DNA of 64,000 nt from CTSoil-043 sp963821235. Lineage in GTDB: Bacteria > Chloroflexota > Limnocylindria > Limnocylindrales > CSP1-4. Shown here one piece after another: positions 50,344 to 59,658 of the stretch (the stretch's first letter is position 1; every line of letters starts with the position of its first letter). The stretch spans positions 1 through 64,000 of the forward strand of contig CAWGCS010000002.1 in NCBI GenBank assembly GCA_963821235.1, read 5' to 3'. The notes beneath the pieces are model-generated. The model saw only the letters and a program-made list of their open reading frames with translations, had not been told where the DNA came from and made no database searches. A program made the position numbers and the translations under genes.

Positions 50344-51613
50344 TCGCCACGAGGGTGAGCGAGAGGGCGATCAGGACCGCCGTCGCGAGCCACCCGATCG
50401 AGCCCAGGATCCGCCCGCTGGCGAGGCTCCCCATGATCTCGCGGTCGCGGGCGAGCAGCATCACGAAGACGAGGATGAAGGGGAGCAGGAGCGCGTTGAG
50501 CACCTGGGCCAGGAACATGACCTGGATGAGGGGAAGGCCCGGGATCATGACGAAGAGGGCGGCGAAGCCGATGAAGAAGGCCAGCAGGCCGTAGAAGGCC
50601 GGCGCCTCTCGCCAGTTCCAGTCGACGCCCGTCTCCCAGCCGAAGGCCTCGCAGGTCGTGTAGGCGCTCGTCAGCGGTACCACACCGAGGCCGAGAAACG
50701 AGGCCCCCAGGAGGCCCCCGGCGAAGATGACCGTCGCGGCCGGGCCGACGAACGGCTCGAGGGCCCGGGCGGCGTCGGCGGCGCTGGTGATCGTGATCCC
50801 GGCGGCGAAGAGCGTGGCCGCACAGGCCACGACGATGAAGCCCGCGATGAGGTTCGTCAGGAGAGCACCGGCGAAGACGTCGAGCCGGCTGGCCGGGAGG
50901 TCGTCGGGCCGCAGCCCCTTGTCCGCGACGTACGACTGGATGAACGCCTGGCCCCACGGCGTGATCGTCGTGCCCACCGTCCCGACGACCGCGAGCCAGT
51001 AGGTGGGCGAGGCGGAGAGGTCCGGCAGCACGAGGCTCCGGGCGGCGAGCGGCCAGTCCGGCTCGGCCAGGAAGGCGGAGATGACGTAGGCGCCGGAGAC
51101 GAGGACGCCGATGCCCACGAAGAGGTACTGCACCCGGCTGTAGCTGCCCAGGGCGATGAAGCCCACGACGATGACCGCCGCGACGGCGGCGCTGACCTGG
51201 GGCGGCACGCCGAACAGGCCGAGGGCGGAGCCGATCCCAGCGAACTCGGCGACCGTCGAGCCGAGGTTGGCGGCGAGCATGAGGAGGGCCGCGAAGGCTC
51301 CCCAGCGGACGCCCCAGCGCTCGCGGATGAGGCCCATGAGGCCCTTGCCCGTGGCGAGCCCGAGGCGCGCGCCCACCTCCTGGGTGAAGAAGAGGACCAC
51401 CTGGCTGGCGAGGATCACCCACAGGAGCGAGTAGCCGAGCTGCGACCCCACGAGCGAGTACGTGGTGATGCCGCCGGCGTCGTTGTCGGCGAAGCCGCTG
51501 ACGAGCCCCGGTCCCAGCACGGCGAGGACGGCGATGAGCCGTACCCGCCAGGCGGGGAGGTGGGGGAGCGGGCGGAGGGAGCGGCCGGTCGACCGGCGCC
51601 GCGCCTGGGTCAC
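50321..51613 (-). CDS. NRAMP-family divalent metal transporter, atypical metal site
   Basis: GTG start at 51613; 430 residues with about eleven membrane helices. The first helix carries GPGLVSGFADNDAGGITTYS, so the canonical DPGN metal loop is DAGG (residues 45-48). The sixth helix has GTTITPWGQAF, so the canonical methionine-proline-histidine is T217-P218-W219. Loss of the metal-binding Met and the Asn-to-Gly change are features of NRAMP-related magnesium transporters rather than MntH-type Mn/Fe transporters (family knowledge). The adjacent MgtE-N/CBS protein supports magnesium. The 3' end lies in a tandem repeat. Confidence 0.82.
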   Translation of the reverse strand: MTQARRRSTGRSLRPLPHLPAWRVRLIAVLAVLGPGLVSGFADNDAGGITTYSLVGSQLGYSLLWVILASQVVLFFTQEVGARLGLATGKGLMGLIRERWGVRWGAFAALLMLAANLGSTVAEFAGIGSALGLFGVPPQVSAAVAAVIVVGFIALGSYSRVQYLFVGIGVLVSGAYVISAFLAEPDWPLAARSLVLPDLSASPTYWLAVVGTVGTTITPWGQAFIQSYVADKGLRPDDLPASRLDVFAGALLTNLIAGFIVVACAATLFAAGITITSAADAARALEPFVGPAATVIFAGGLLGASFLGLGVVPLTSAYTTCEAFGWETGVDWNWREAPAFYGLLAFFIGFAALFVMIPGLPLIQVMFLAQVLNALLLPFILVFVMLLARDREIMGSLASGRILGSIGWLATAVLIALSLTLVATAVGGGA

Positions 51614-51620
51614 GCCTCGC

Positions 51621-52877
51621 CTACCGGCTGAAGACGCGTGGAAGGCGCTTCTTCCACGCCGTGGGGATGACCGTGTCGATGGCGTCGTCGACGGTCACGA
51701 TGCCGACCAGGTGGCGCTCGTCGTCGACGACCGGGACCGCCAGGAGGTTGTAGTGGGCGACCACCTCGGCGACCTCATCCTGGCCGGCGAGGACGGCGAC
51801 GGCGACGGGCTCGCGGATCATCACCTGGCCGATCTGCACGTTCGGCAGGGCGACGATGAGATCGCGCAGGGAGAGCACCCCGACAAGGCGCCCGTCGTCG
51901 TCGGTGACGTAGACGTAGTAGATCGTCTCGGCGTCGGGCTCCAGCTCGCGCAGTCGGTCGATCGCCGCGGCCGCCGTCAGGCGCTCGTCGAGAGCGATGA
52001 AGCCCGTGGTCATGATGCCGCCCGCCGAGTCCTCGGGATAGCCGAGGAGCTCGCGCACCTCCTCGACCTCGTCCTGCTCCATGTGGGACAGGATCTCGTC
52101 ACGCGTGTCCTGGTCGAGGTCGGCGACGAGGTCGGCCGCATCGTCGGGCGACATCTCCTCGAGGATGTCGGCCGCCCGTTCCGGGGCCAGGTCCTCCAGG
52201 ACGTCGACCTGGGTCTCCGGCTCCATCTCCTCCATCGCGTCGGCCACCGCCTCGTCGTCGAGGGCGGCGAGGACGCCGGCCCGGTCGCGCGGCGCCAGCT
52301 GCTCGACGATCGAGGCCAGGTCGGCCGGGTGGAGCTGGGCGAGCTTGCTGTGGGGGACGCGGAGCCGGATGCTGGCGATCGTGCTGTCGAGCGGATCCAC
52401 GTCCTCCCAGTCGATGTAGCGCTCCGGGACGCCGAGGTGGAGATTGCGGGCGATCGTCCGCCACGGCCGCTCCATCCCCAGGCGGCGCAGCAGGCCGGCC
52501 GCGCCGACGTCCACCGCGACGACGTGGAGCGCCCCCTCGATCTCGTCGAGGCTCACGTCGTTCACGCGGATGACCTTGCGCCCCTCGATGTCCACGATCT
52601 GCTTGTCGAGCAGGTCGCCCTTGAGGAGGATCTCGTCCGGGCGCTGGCGGAACTTCCCGATGTCGATGGTGCGAACGCGCAGGCGCGCCCCGGATTCGTC
52701 GAGGCGCTCGACCGAGCGCCACGGGAGGAAGATCTGGCGGTGGTCGGTCGCGACCACGAGGCCGGTGACGGGTGGATAGCGATCGCCGATCGCGACGATC
52801 AGGTCGGCGACCTTGCCGATCGGCTCGTCGGCCGGATCGCGCACAGGCCGACCGATGCACTGGCTCAGGAAGAGCAT
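51621..52877 (-). CDS. Soluble PRC-barrel/MgtE-N/CBS protein, partner of the NRAMP-like transporter
   Basis: ATG at 52877. 418 residues: PRC-barrel-like domain (about 1-90, CIGRPVRDPADEPIGKVADL), a second such region to about 125, the MgtE N-terminal superhelical domain (about 150-270, with the acidic repeats VEQLAPRDRAGVLAALDDEA and LEEMSPDDAADLVADLDQDT) and a CBS pair (about 275-400). The MgtE membrane domain is missing. In MgtE the N and CBS domains sense Mg2+ and gate the pore. Here the sensor is encoded 7 bases upstream of a separate transporter gene, suggesting control in trans. Confidence 0.88.
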   Translation of the reverse strand: MLFLSQCIGRPVRDPADEPIGKVADLIVAIGDRYPPVTGLVVATDHRQIFLPWRSVERLDESGARLRVRTIDIGKFRQRPDEILLKGDLLDKQIVDIEGRKVIRVNDVSLDEIEGALHVVAVDVGAAGLLRRLGMERPWRTIARNLHLGVPERYIDWEDVDPLDSTIASIRLRVPHSKLAQLHPADLASIVEQLAPRDRAGVLAALDDEAVADAMEEMEPETQVDVLEDLAPERAADILEEMSPDDAADLVADLDQDTRDEILSHMEQDEVEEVRELLGYPEDSAGGIMTTGFIALDERLTAAAAIDRLRELEPDAETIYYVYVTDDDGRLVGVLSLRDLIVALPNVQIGQVMIREPVAVAVLAGQDEVAEVVAHYNLLAVPVVDDERHLVGIVTVDDAIDTVIPTAWKKRLPRVFSR

Positions 52878-53102
52878 GGGCCACCTCGCGGGGGCGGGCC
52901 GTCCCGCCACGGGTGGCCGCGACGGCGGGGTGCCGGGGCACCAACCGCGCGCCGCGCCGCTCAGCGGACGGGGCGGACCTCGAAGGGATTCCCGACGCAC
53001 ACGGCGTCGGGACGACTGGGTCCGGGCTCCACGGGGGAGGGATCCTCCGATGCGGCTGAAGACGCGCCCGGTCGCGGGCACGCAGCGCGGGCGACGGCGG
53101 GC
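52878..53102 (-). promoter_or_regulatory. Long structured leader of the MgtE-N/CBS and NRAMP operon
   Basis: About 225 bases of transcribed leader are predicted from the promoter at 53109-53138. It contains a perfect hairpin CCCGACGC/GCGTCGGG (52991-53011, 5-base loop), a GGAGGATCCCTCC palindrome and a GC-rich stem close to the start codon. No gene is present. Length, structure and the metal-transport genes behind it suggest a metal-responsive riboswitch or attenuator, but I could not match it to the M-box, yybP-ykoY or NiCo consensus. Confidence 0.45.
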
Positions 53103-53108
53103 GGTGGG

Positions 53109-53138
53109 AGTGTAGTCCCCGCCCTGAGCGTGGGTCAA
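53109..53138 (-). promoter_or_regulatory. Promoter for the MgtE-N/CBS and NRAMP operon
   Basis: On the minus strand TTGACC (53138-53133), an 18-bp spacer and TACACT (53114-53109). Same -35 and spacer as at 12305-12334. The remaining gap up to 53263 contains the divergent diguanylate cyclase start region. Confidence 0.7.
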
Positions 53139-53263
53139 ACCGCGGAGCTCGTGGACGCGGATCTCGGAACGCGGGCCGGGCAGCGCGGCGTGGTACGAGC
53201 GGCCTCCCACGGCGGTACTTCCGCCCCGGCGCGTCCGCGCACCGGGGCGTGCAGGATCGGCGC

Positions 53264-55384
53264 ATGCCGGAACGCCAGACCGCCGCCCCTGCGCGCCGCC
53301 CCGAGGCGACGCCCGGAGAGGGCGTCCGCATCCCGATCGGGGCCGCCCTGGCGATCGCCCGCGAGGCGCTCGGGAGCGATCCGTCGGTCAGCCTCCTCGG
53401 CCGCGGTGGCCCCTTCGTCACGGGCGTCGTGACCGCGCTCTACGCGGTCGCGGTGACCGGCCTCGCCAGCCTCGACATCGCCGTCTCCTTCGCCCTGGTG
53501 CCGCTCGCGCTCGCCGCGCTGACGCTCCCGGCCCGGGCCGGGGCGCTGGTCGCCGCGATCACGTACGCGGCTGCCCTCGCCGCGGAGCTGGTGGCCGTCC
53601 GCGTCCCGGATCTCGACTGGCTCGAGGCCACCGAGCTCGTGGCGTTCGGCGTGGTCGGGCTGGCCCTCCGCCTGGTGGTGGTCCGCCTGACCCGCGGCCG
53701 CGACGAGATCCGCCGCATCGCCGCCGACGTGGCCGCCGTGCAAGCGGAGGTGGACGTGGCGCAGGAGGCCACCGAGCGCTGGGTCGCCCAGCTGGAGGTC
53801 GCCCAGCGGGCCGCGGCGCGGATGGCCGGCCGGCCGTCGGTCACGGCCGTCGCCGATGCCGTCGCCGACGAGATCCGGGCGATCGTCGATTACCATGCCT
53901 GCCGCGTCTACATCCTCCGGGAGCCCGACGAGCTCGTGGCGATCGTCGCCGCCGGCGACAACGGCTACGAGACCATCGACCTGGAGGACCTCGGGGTCAG
54001 GGTCGGCGAGGGGTTCGCCGGCTGGGTCGCCGCCAACGGACGCCCCCTGCTGGTCCCCGACGCGGCCGCCGACCCGCGGGGCCTGACGATCCCGGGCACC
54101 GAAGACATCGCGGAGTCGATGGTCGTCGTCCCGATGCGCTACGACGAGCAGGTGACGGGCGTCATCGCCCTCTCCAAGCTCGGGCTCGACCAGTTCGATC
54201 AGGCCGATGTGCGGATCGTCTCGATCCTGGCCGGCCACGCCGCCACCGCCATGGAGTCGGCCAAGGCCATCAGCTCGTCCGTCGACCTCGCCGAGGACCT
54301 TCGCCGGATCGCCGACATGACGAGCGCCCTCTCGCGCAGCCTCGATCCCCGCCAGGTGGCCGAGCTCATCGCCCAGCACGTCGGCCGCGCCTTCGGCGCC
54401 GACGAGTGCGCGATCTCCGTCTGGGACCGTCCCCGCGACCGCCTCCAGACCCTCGGCTACTGGCCGCCGGAGCGGATGGCCGAGCTCGAGCCATGGTTCG
54501 AGCTGGCCGGCTTCCCCGAGACGCGACGCGTCCTGGAGACCCAGACGATGGCGACGATCGACGCCCTCGACCCGGCGGCCGACCCGGCGGAGGCGGCCCT
54601 CCTGCGTCGCGACGGCCAGCGGGCCCTGGTCATGCTGCCCCTCGTGGCCAAGGGCGCCACGATCGGGCTCGTCGAGATTTGCTTCACCGGCGCCCTTCGC
54701 CTGGGGGCCCGCCGGCTCGACCTGGCCCGCGCCATGGCCAACGAGGCGGCGATGGCGCTCCGCAACGCCCAGCTCTACGAGACGACCCGCGCCCTCGCCG
54801 ACCGCGACCCGCTCACGGGCTTCTTCAACCACCGCTACCTGCACGAGCGCCTCGGCGAGGAGATCCTTCGCGCCCAGCGCTCCGGGACCCCCCTCACGCT
54901 CCTCATGATCGACCTCGACGACTTCAAGCTCGTCAACGACACGCTTGGCCACCTCTTCGGGGACGAGGTCCTGCGCTGGGCCGCGGAGCAGATGCGGGGC
55001 GTCCTGCGTGGCTCTGACGTGCCGGCCCGCTACGGGGGCGACGAGTTCGCGGTGATCCTGACCGACACGGCGGCGGAGGGCGCCCACGAGGTGGCCGAGC
55101 GGATCGTCGCCGCGCTCCGGGATCGGCCGTACAAGGCGGAAGGCCGCGGGCCGGTCCCGGTGGCGGCCTCGATCGGCGTCGCCGCTTTCCCGGCCGACGG
55201 GAAGGGAGCCCAGGCCCTGATCGCGGGCGCCGACGCCGCGCTCTACCGCGTCAAGCGTCGCGGCGGGCGGGGCGTGGAGGGCCGCGTCCGTCGCCGCCTC
55301 GGCGCAGGCGCCGAGCCCTCGACCGGCTCCCAGGCGAGCCAGCCGGGGGCCTCGCGGGCGGACGCGCGTCGCGACGCCGTCTAG
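53264..55384 (+). CDS. Membrane diguanylate cyclase with two GAF domains
   Basis: ATG 53264 is preferred (AGGA 8 bases upstream); GTG 53249 is possible. 706 residues: three to four N-terminal membrane helices (to about 140), a coiled-coil segment (about 145-190), GAF 1 (about 195-345), GAF 2 (about 360-510) and a C-terminal GGDEF domain with intact RYGGDEF (GGDEF 591-595) and an inhibitory-site RGSD (582-585). It should make cyclic di-GMP under product feedback. No EAL domain. Confidence 0.9.
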   Translation: MPERQTAAPARRPEATPGEGVRIPIGAALAIAREALGSDPSVSLLGRGGPFVTGVVTALYAVAVTGLASLDIAVSFALVPLALAALTLPARAGALVAAITYAAALAAELVAVRVPDLDWLEATELVAFGVVGLALRLVVVRLTRGRDEIRRIAADVAAVQAEVDVAQEATERWVAQLEVAQRAAARMAGRPSVTAVADAVADEIRAIVDYHACRVYILREPDELVAIVAAGDNGYETIDLEDLGVRVGEGFAGWVAANGRPLLVPDAAADPRGLTIPGTEDIAESMVVVPMRYDEQVTGVIALSKLGLDQFDQADVRIVSILAGHAATAMESAKAISSSVDLAEDLRRIADMTSALSRSLDPRQVAELIAQHVGRAFGADECAISVWDRPRDRLQTLGYWPPERMAELEPWFELAGFPETRRVLETQTMATIDALDPAADPAEAALLRRDGQRALVMLPLVAKGATIGLVEICFTGALRLGARRLDLARAMANEAAMALRNAQLYETTRALADRDPLTGFFNHRYLHERLGEEILRAQRSGTPLTLLMIDLDDFKLVNDTLGHLFGDEVLRWAAEQMRGVLRGSDVPARYGGDEFAVILTDTAAEGAHEVAERIVAALRDRPYKAEGRGPVPVAASIGVAAFPADGKGAQALIAGADAALYRVKRRGGRGVEGRVRRRLGAGAEPSTGSQASQPGASRADARRDAV

Positions 55385-55471
55385 GACGGAAGTACCGGCG
55401 GGAGATCCCCCGGAGGTACCACGCGCCCGCGGTGGACGGGCGGATCGCCACCGCGCATCCTGTGGGCGCAA

Positions 55472-56713
55472 GTGGCCGATCCGCCGCGCACCCGACCGAC
55501 GCCGACCGCCGACCCGCTCGAAGCCTGGGTCCGGCGGTCCTGGCTCCTCCTCGGCGGCGCGATCGGGCTGCTGGCCATCCTCGCGGTTGCCTGGAGCGTG
55601 GCGCCGACGTTGCCCGTGGCCCTCCCGATCCTGGCGGCCGCCGCGCTCGTCGCCGCCGCGGCCGCCGTCGCCCGCTGGGCCGTCAACCAGCGCGATGCAC
55701 GGCGGCGCGAGGAGGTCGACAACTTCGCCCGGATCCTCCAGGGCTTCTCCCGGGCCGTCTCGCCCGACGCGATCGTGGAGGCCATCCTGGACGAGCTCGG
55801 CCCGGGCACCGAGGCCGATCACCTCGTCGTCGTGCGCCGGCGGCCCGGCGCTCCGATCCTCGATGCGACGCTCGTCCCGACCCGCCTGGGCGCTCCGTCC
55901 GCCAGCACGGTCCTCCCCGCCATCGACCTGGACGATGCCGCCGGCCCGTCCAGCGCCGGGATCGCCGTGGGCCCCGGCCGGCCGGTGCCCGCCGAGGCGG
56001 CCGCCCGGGCGGCGGACCGGATCGCGGTCCGGGCACGGGGCGCCTTCGGCCTCACGAACGTGCTCGCCGCCCCGCTCGTCGCCCACGGCGAGCTCCTGGG
56101 CGCGATCGTGATCTCGCGGCGGCGCGCGACGCCCTGGTCCGAGCCGGCCCGCCGGCTCCTCGTGGCAGCGGCGGCCGAGGCCTCGGCCGCGCTGGCCAGG
56201 ACGGTCACCCACCGTGCGGCGGAAGCGGCGGCGACGACCGACGTCCTGACCGGCCTGCCAAATCGCCGCTACTTCGAGGAGTACGTCGAGCTGCTGGGCC
56301 GCGGCCGCCGCGCCGACGACGCCGTGGGGATCCTGATGGTCGACGTCGACCGGTTCAAGCTGCTCAACGACCGCCACGGTCACGCGGTGGGGGACGTCGT
56401 CCTCCGCGCGGTGGGCCACACCATCGCGGCCGCGGTCCGCGAAGTCGACGTGCCGGCCCGCTTCGGTGGCGAGGAGTTCGTGGTCCTCCTTCGCAACCCG
56501 AGCCGGGCGACGGTGCTCGAGGTGGGGGAGCGGATCCGGGACGCCGTGGAGCGGATGGACCTCCGCCAGGTCGGCGTCGAGCGGGTCACGGTCTCCGTCG
56601 GCGCGACGGTCGGGGACGGTGGCTCCGAGCGCGTGGCCGAGCTCGTCGAAGCTGCCGATCGCGCCCTCTACCGGGCCAAGCGCTTCGGGCGCAACCGGGT
56701 CGAGGCTGGCTGA
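55472..56713 (+). CDS. Membrane diguanylate cyclase, GAF-like plus GGDEF
   Basis: GTG at 55472. 413 residues: two membrane helices (about residues 25-68), a GAF-like domain (about 85-235), and a GGDEF domain with FGGEEF (332-336) and an I-site REVD (323-326). TDVLTGLPNRRYFEEYVELL opens the catalytic domain. GGEEF is an active variant. It follows another cyclase by 87 bases in the same orientation, so both may be co-transcribed. Confidence 0.9.
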   Translation: MADPPRTRPTPTADPLEAWVRRSWLLLGGAIGLLAILAVAWSVAPTLPVALPILAAAALVAAAAAVARWAVNQRDARRREEVDNFARILQGFSRAVSPDAIVEAILDELGPGTEADHLVVVRRRPGAPILDATLVPTRLGAPSASTVLPAIDLDDAAGPSSAGIAVGPGRPVPAEAAARAADRIAVRARGAFGLTNVLAAPLVAHGELLGAIVISRRRATPWSEPARRLLVAAAAEASAALARTVTHRAAEAAATTDVLTGLPNRRYFEEYVELLGRGRRADDAVGILMVDVDRFKLLNDRHGHAVGDVVLRAVGHTIAAAVREVDVPARFGGEEFVVLLRNPSRATVLEVGERIRDAVERMDLRQVGVERVTVSVGATVGDGGSERVAELVEAADRALYRAKRFGRNRVEAG

Positions 56714-56724
56714 CCGGCGCGTGC

Positions 56725-56730
56725 GATACT
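56725..56730 (+). promoter_or_regulatory. -10-like GATACT before polX
   Basis: GATACT ends 7 bases before ATG 56738 and no ribosome binding site intervenes. Same spacing as the other proposed leaderless starts. No -35 found. Confidence 0.4.
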
Positions 56731-56737
56731 CGGCCCG

Positions 56738-58585
56738 ATGGCCGAGCACCCCCCGGTCGCCGCCGGCGCGACCCGCTCCAACGCCGAGCTGGCGGCGGTC
56801 TTCCACGAGATCGGGAGCCTCCTCGAGATCAAGGGGGAGCTGGTCTTCAAGACCGTTGCCTACCACCGCGCCGCCGACGCGATCGCCCATAGCCCGCACG
56901 ACATCGGGCGGGCATATCGCGAGGGGCACCCGCCGGTCATCCCGGGGGTCGGCAAGGCGATCTCCGACAAGATCGCCGAGCTCGTCGCCACGGGGCGGCT
57001 GGGGTTCCTGGAGCGGCTCCACGGGGAGGTCCCGCCGACGCTGGCCGAGCTGCTGGGGATCGCGGGCGTGGGGCCCCGGACCGTTCGGCTCCTGTGGGAG
57101 CGTCTCGGCATCGAGAGCCTCGAGGACCTCCGGACGGCGCTCCGGGCCGGAACGCTGGCCGCGACGCCGGGACTCGGCGAGAAGGCAATCGAGGGCCTGC
57201 GCGCGGGGATCGAGGCGCTGGACCGGCGGTCCGGCCGGATGACCCTGGGGACCGCCGAGCGGCTCGTCGAAGGGGTGATGGAGCTGCTGGGGGACGTCCC
57301 CGGCCTGCGCGCGCTCGAGCCGGCCGGCTCGTTCCGACGCCGCCGCGAGACAGTCGGCGACCTCGACCTCCTGGCCGAGACCGATGATGCCAGTGCCCTC
57401 ATCGGCCGCTTCGCCACGCTGCCAGTGGTCGAGTCGGTGGTGAACGCGGGGAGCCACAAGGCCGCCGTGCGCCTCGCCGGAGGGCCCCAGGTGGACCTGA
57501 TGGTCATGCCGCCGGGCGAGGCGGGCACCTACCTCGTCCACTTCACTGGCAGCAAGGAGCACAACGTCCGCCTCCGGGCGATCGCTCGCGATCGCGGCTG
57601 GAGCCTCTCCGAGAAGGGGTTCGCCAGGCTCGCCGAGGACGGCGAGATCGCCACCGGCGCCGGCGCCGAGCTCCGGACCTTCGCCACCGAGGCCGAGGTG
57701 TACGGCTTCCTCGGCCTGGCCGAGGTGCCGCCCGAGCTGCGCGAGGATCGCGGCGAGGTCGAGGCAGCTCGCGACGGGCGACTTCCCCGCCTCGTGGAGC
57801 TCGGCGACCTGGGCGGCGACTGCCACGCCCACTCCGACTGGTCCGACGGGATCCACACCGTGGAGCAGATGGCGGAGGCGGCCCGCGCCCGCGGCTATGC
57901 GTACCTGGTCCTCACCGACCACTCGCACGGGCTGGCCATCGCGCGCGGCCTGACGCCGGAGCGGGTCCGCGCCCAGCGGGCGGTGGTCGCCGTCCTCAAC
58001 GAGCGCTTCGCGCGCGAGGAGGACGCGGGCACGGCGCCGCCGGCGACGCCGGCCGACGGGTTCCGTCTCCTTCACGGGTGCGAGCTGGAGATCCGGGCGG
58101 ACGGCGCCCTCGACTTCGACGACGAGCTCCTCGCCTCGTTCGACGTCGTGGTGGCCGCGCTTCACCAGGGCCGGCGCCAGCCGCGGGCGCAGCTCACGGC
58201 GCGCGTCCTCCGGGCGATCCGCAGCCCGCACGTGGACGTGATCGCCCACCCGGCGGGACGGATGCTCGGCGAGCGCGCCCGCGACGACCTCGACCTGGCC
58301 TGGGACGAGATCTTCGCCGCTTCCGCCACGACCGGGACGCTCCTCGAGATCGACGCCTCGGACCACCGCCTCGACCTCTCCGCGGAGCGGGCGCGCCTGG
58401 CAGTCGCCGCCGGCTGCCGCCTGACGATCGACTCCGACGCCCACCGCATGGAGGAGCTGGCCGGCATCGGCTGGGGCGTGGCCCAGGCGCGGCGGGCCTG
58501 GGTGGGACCGGATCTCGTCGCCAACACGTGGCCGCGGGCCGAGCTGCTCGCCTGGGTCGCCGGAAAGCCGGCGAGGGTCGGATGA
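56738..58585 (+). CDS. polX: Family X DNA polymerase with PHP domain
   Basis: 615 residues: N-terminal 8-kDa-like helical domain (SNAELAAVFHEIGSLLEIKG, PGVGKAISDKIAEL), helix-hairpin-helix (LGIAGVGPRTVRLLWERL), the palm with GSFRRRRETVGDLDLL (GS at 197-198, Asp 208 and 210), and a C-terminal PHP phosphoesterase domain (DCHAHSDWSDGIHTVEQM from residue 361, DHSHGLAIARGL, IAHPAGRML, IDSDAHRM). The family fills short gaps in base-excision repair and has 3'-5' exonuclease activity in the PHP part. Confidence 0.93.
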   Translation: MAEHPPVAAGATRSNAELAAVFHEIGSLLEIKGELVFKTVAYHRAADAIAHSPHDIGRAYREGHPPVIPGVGKAISDKIAELVATGRLGFLERLHGEVPPTLAELLGIAGVGPRTVRLLWERLGIESLEDLRTALRAGTLAATPGLGEKAIEGLRAGIEALDRRSGRMTLGTAERLVEGVMELLGDVPGLRALEPAGSFRRRRETVGDLDLLAETDDASALIGRFATLPVVESVVNAGSHKAAVRLAGGPQVDLMVMPPGEAGTYLVHFTGSKEHNVRLRAIARDRGWSLSEKGFARLAEDGEIATGAGAELRTFATEAEVYGFLGLAEVPPELREDRGEVEAARDGRLPRLVELGDLGGDCHAHSDWSDGIHTVEQMAEAARARGYAYLVLTDHSHGLAIARGLTPERVRAQRAVVAVLNERFAREEDAGTAPPATPADGFRLLHGCELEIRADGALDFDDELLASFDVVVAALHQGRRQPRAQLTARVLRAIRSPHVDVIAHPAGRMLGERARDDLDLAWDEIFAASATTGTLLEIDASDHRLDLSAERARLAVAAGCRLTIDSDAHRMEELAGIGWGVAQARRAWVGPDLVANTWPRAELLAWVAGKPARVG

Positions 58586-59607
58586 AGCTCGCCCTGCCCC
58601 GCCTCCGTGGCCTGCTGCGCCGCCAGGCGCCGCCCCTGGCCGCCGGTGCCCCTGGGCATCCGCTCCCGCCCGGCCGTCGATCGGTGACCCGGGCGGCCGT
58701 CCAGGGGCCGGCGATCCAGGGGGCGCCGGGGCGGCCTGTCGACGGGGCGGCCGCGCATCGACCGGCGGCCGACCGGATGGCGGCCGCCGACCCCGTGTGG
58801 GAGGCGGCGATCGCTGCCGTGGCCCTCGCTGCGGTCGGCCGTCTCGCGGAGGGCCCGGCACTCTGGGCGGCCGCCATGGTGGCAGGCCTGGCTCTCGGCC
58901 TCGCGGCCCTGGAGGTGCTGGGAGGGGATGGCGAGCCGGCCGGGCCGACGGACCTCGGGGTCCCCGTGGAGGCCCTCCTCCTCCCGGCGGCGACCGGGAT
59001 CGCCTCCGTGGTCGCGCTCCACCTCGTCCCGGTGGGGCTCCTCATCGTGCTCGGGATGGCCGCCGTGGCGGCCCTGACGGTGGCGTCGATCGAGGTGGAG
59101 CGGCGCATCCTGGCCCGCCCCAGCGGCCCCACCGCGGCCGACCGGACCGCCCTGCTGAGCCTCGTCGTCCTCGTGGCCTTCATCGCCTTCACGGGGATGG
59201 CGGCGGCCGTCCCAGGAGCCCTCGTGGAGCCCCTCTCGACCGGTGCCGAGACGGCGCCGCCCGGGCTTCCCCTCTCGGGCCTCGCCCTGTTGGCGGCGCT
59301 CGACGGGCTCGTGGCCGGCGTCCTCGGCTACCGGCTGGACGCCCTGCGGGCCCCGACCGTCCGGGGCGCGCTGGGGGCGGCCGCGTCCTACGCCGCGGTC
59401 GTCGCCATCGCCGCGGCGGCCCTCCGGGCGATGGGCCTGCCGCGACTGCTGGGCCCTGCGCTCCTGACGCTCGTGCTGTACCTCTGGAGCGCCTACCGCG
59501 GCGTGCCGCGGAGCGCGCGGCGGGACGCGAGCTGGATCTGGGAGGTGCTCCTGCTGGCGGTCCTCGGCGCGGTCGTCGTCGCCTGGAACCTCCTCGCCCA
59601 GGGCTGA
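58582..59607 (+). CDS. Multi-pass membrane protein of unknown function (341 aa)
   Basis: ATG at 58582 overlaps the polX stop (ATGA). A basic, Pro/Arg-rich cytoplasmic N-terminus of about 65 residues precedes eight or so hydrophobic helices (for example AAIAAVALAAVGRLA, LLSLVVLVAFIAFTGMAAAV, LLLAVLGAVVVAWNLL). No transporter signature or conserved acidic pattern is recognised. Coupling to polX may be only positional. Confidence 0.7.
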   Translation: MKLALPRLRGLLRRQAPPLAAGAPGHPLPPGRRSVTRAAVQGPAIQGAPGRPVDGAAAHRPAADRMAAADPVWEAAIAAVALAAVGRLAEGPALWAAAMVAGLALGLAALEVLGGDGEPAGPTDLGVPVEALLLPAATGIASVVALHLVPVGLLIVLGMAAVAALTVASIEVERRILARPSGPTAADRTALLSLVVLVAFIAFTGMAAAVPGALVEPLSTGAETAPPGLPLSGLALLAALDGLVAGVLGYRLDALRAPTVRGALGAAASYAAVVAIAAAALRAMGLPRLLGPALLTLVLYLWSAYRGVPRSARRDASWIWEVLLLAVLGAVVVAWNLLAQG

Positions 59608-59658
59608 GGCCGCTGCCCGGCGGTCCCGTCGCGCCCGCCGCGCGGCCGGCCGCCGCCG

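Noticed and set aside
53135..58861. 1908-codon minus-strand open frame
   Set aside because: It is antisense to two GGDEF genes and polX, which have clear domains. Low-complexity Arg/Gly/Asp/Leu product; an artefact of GC content.
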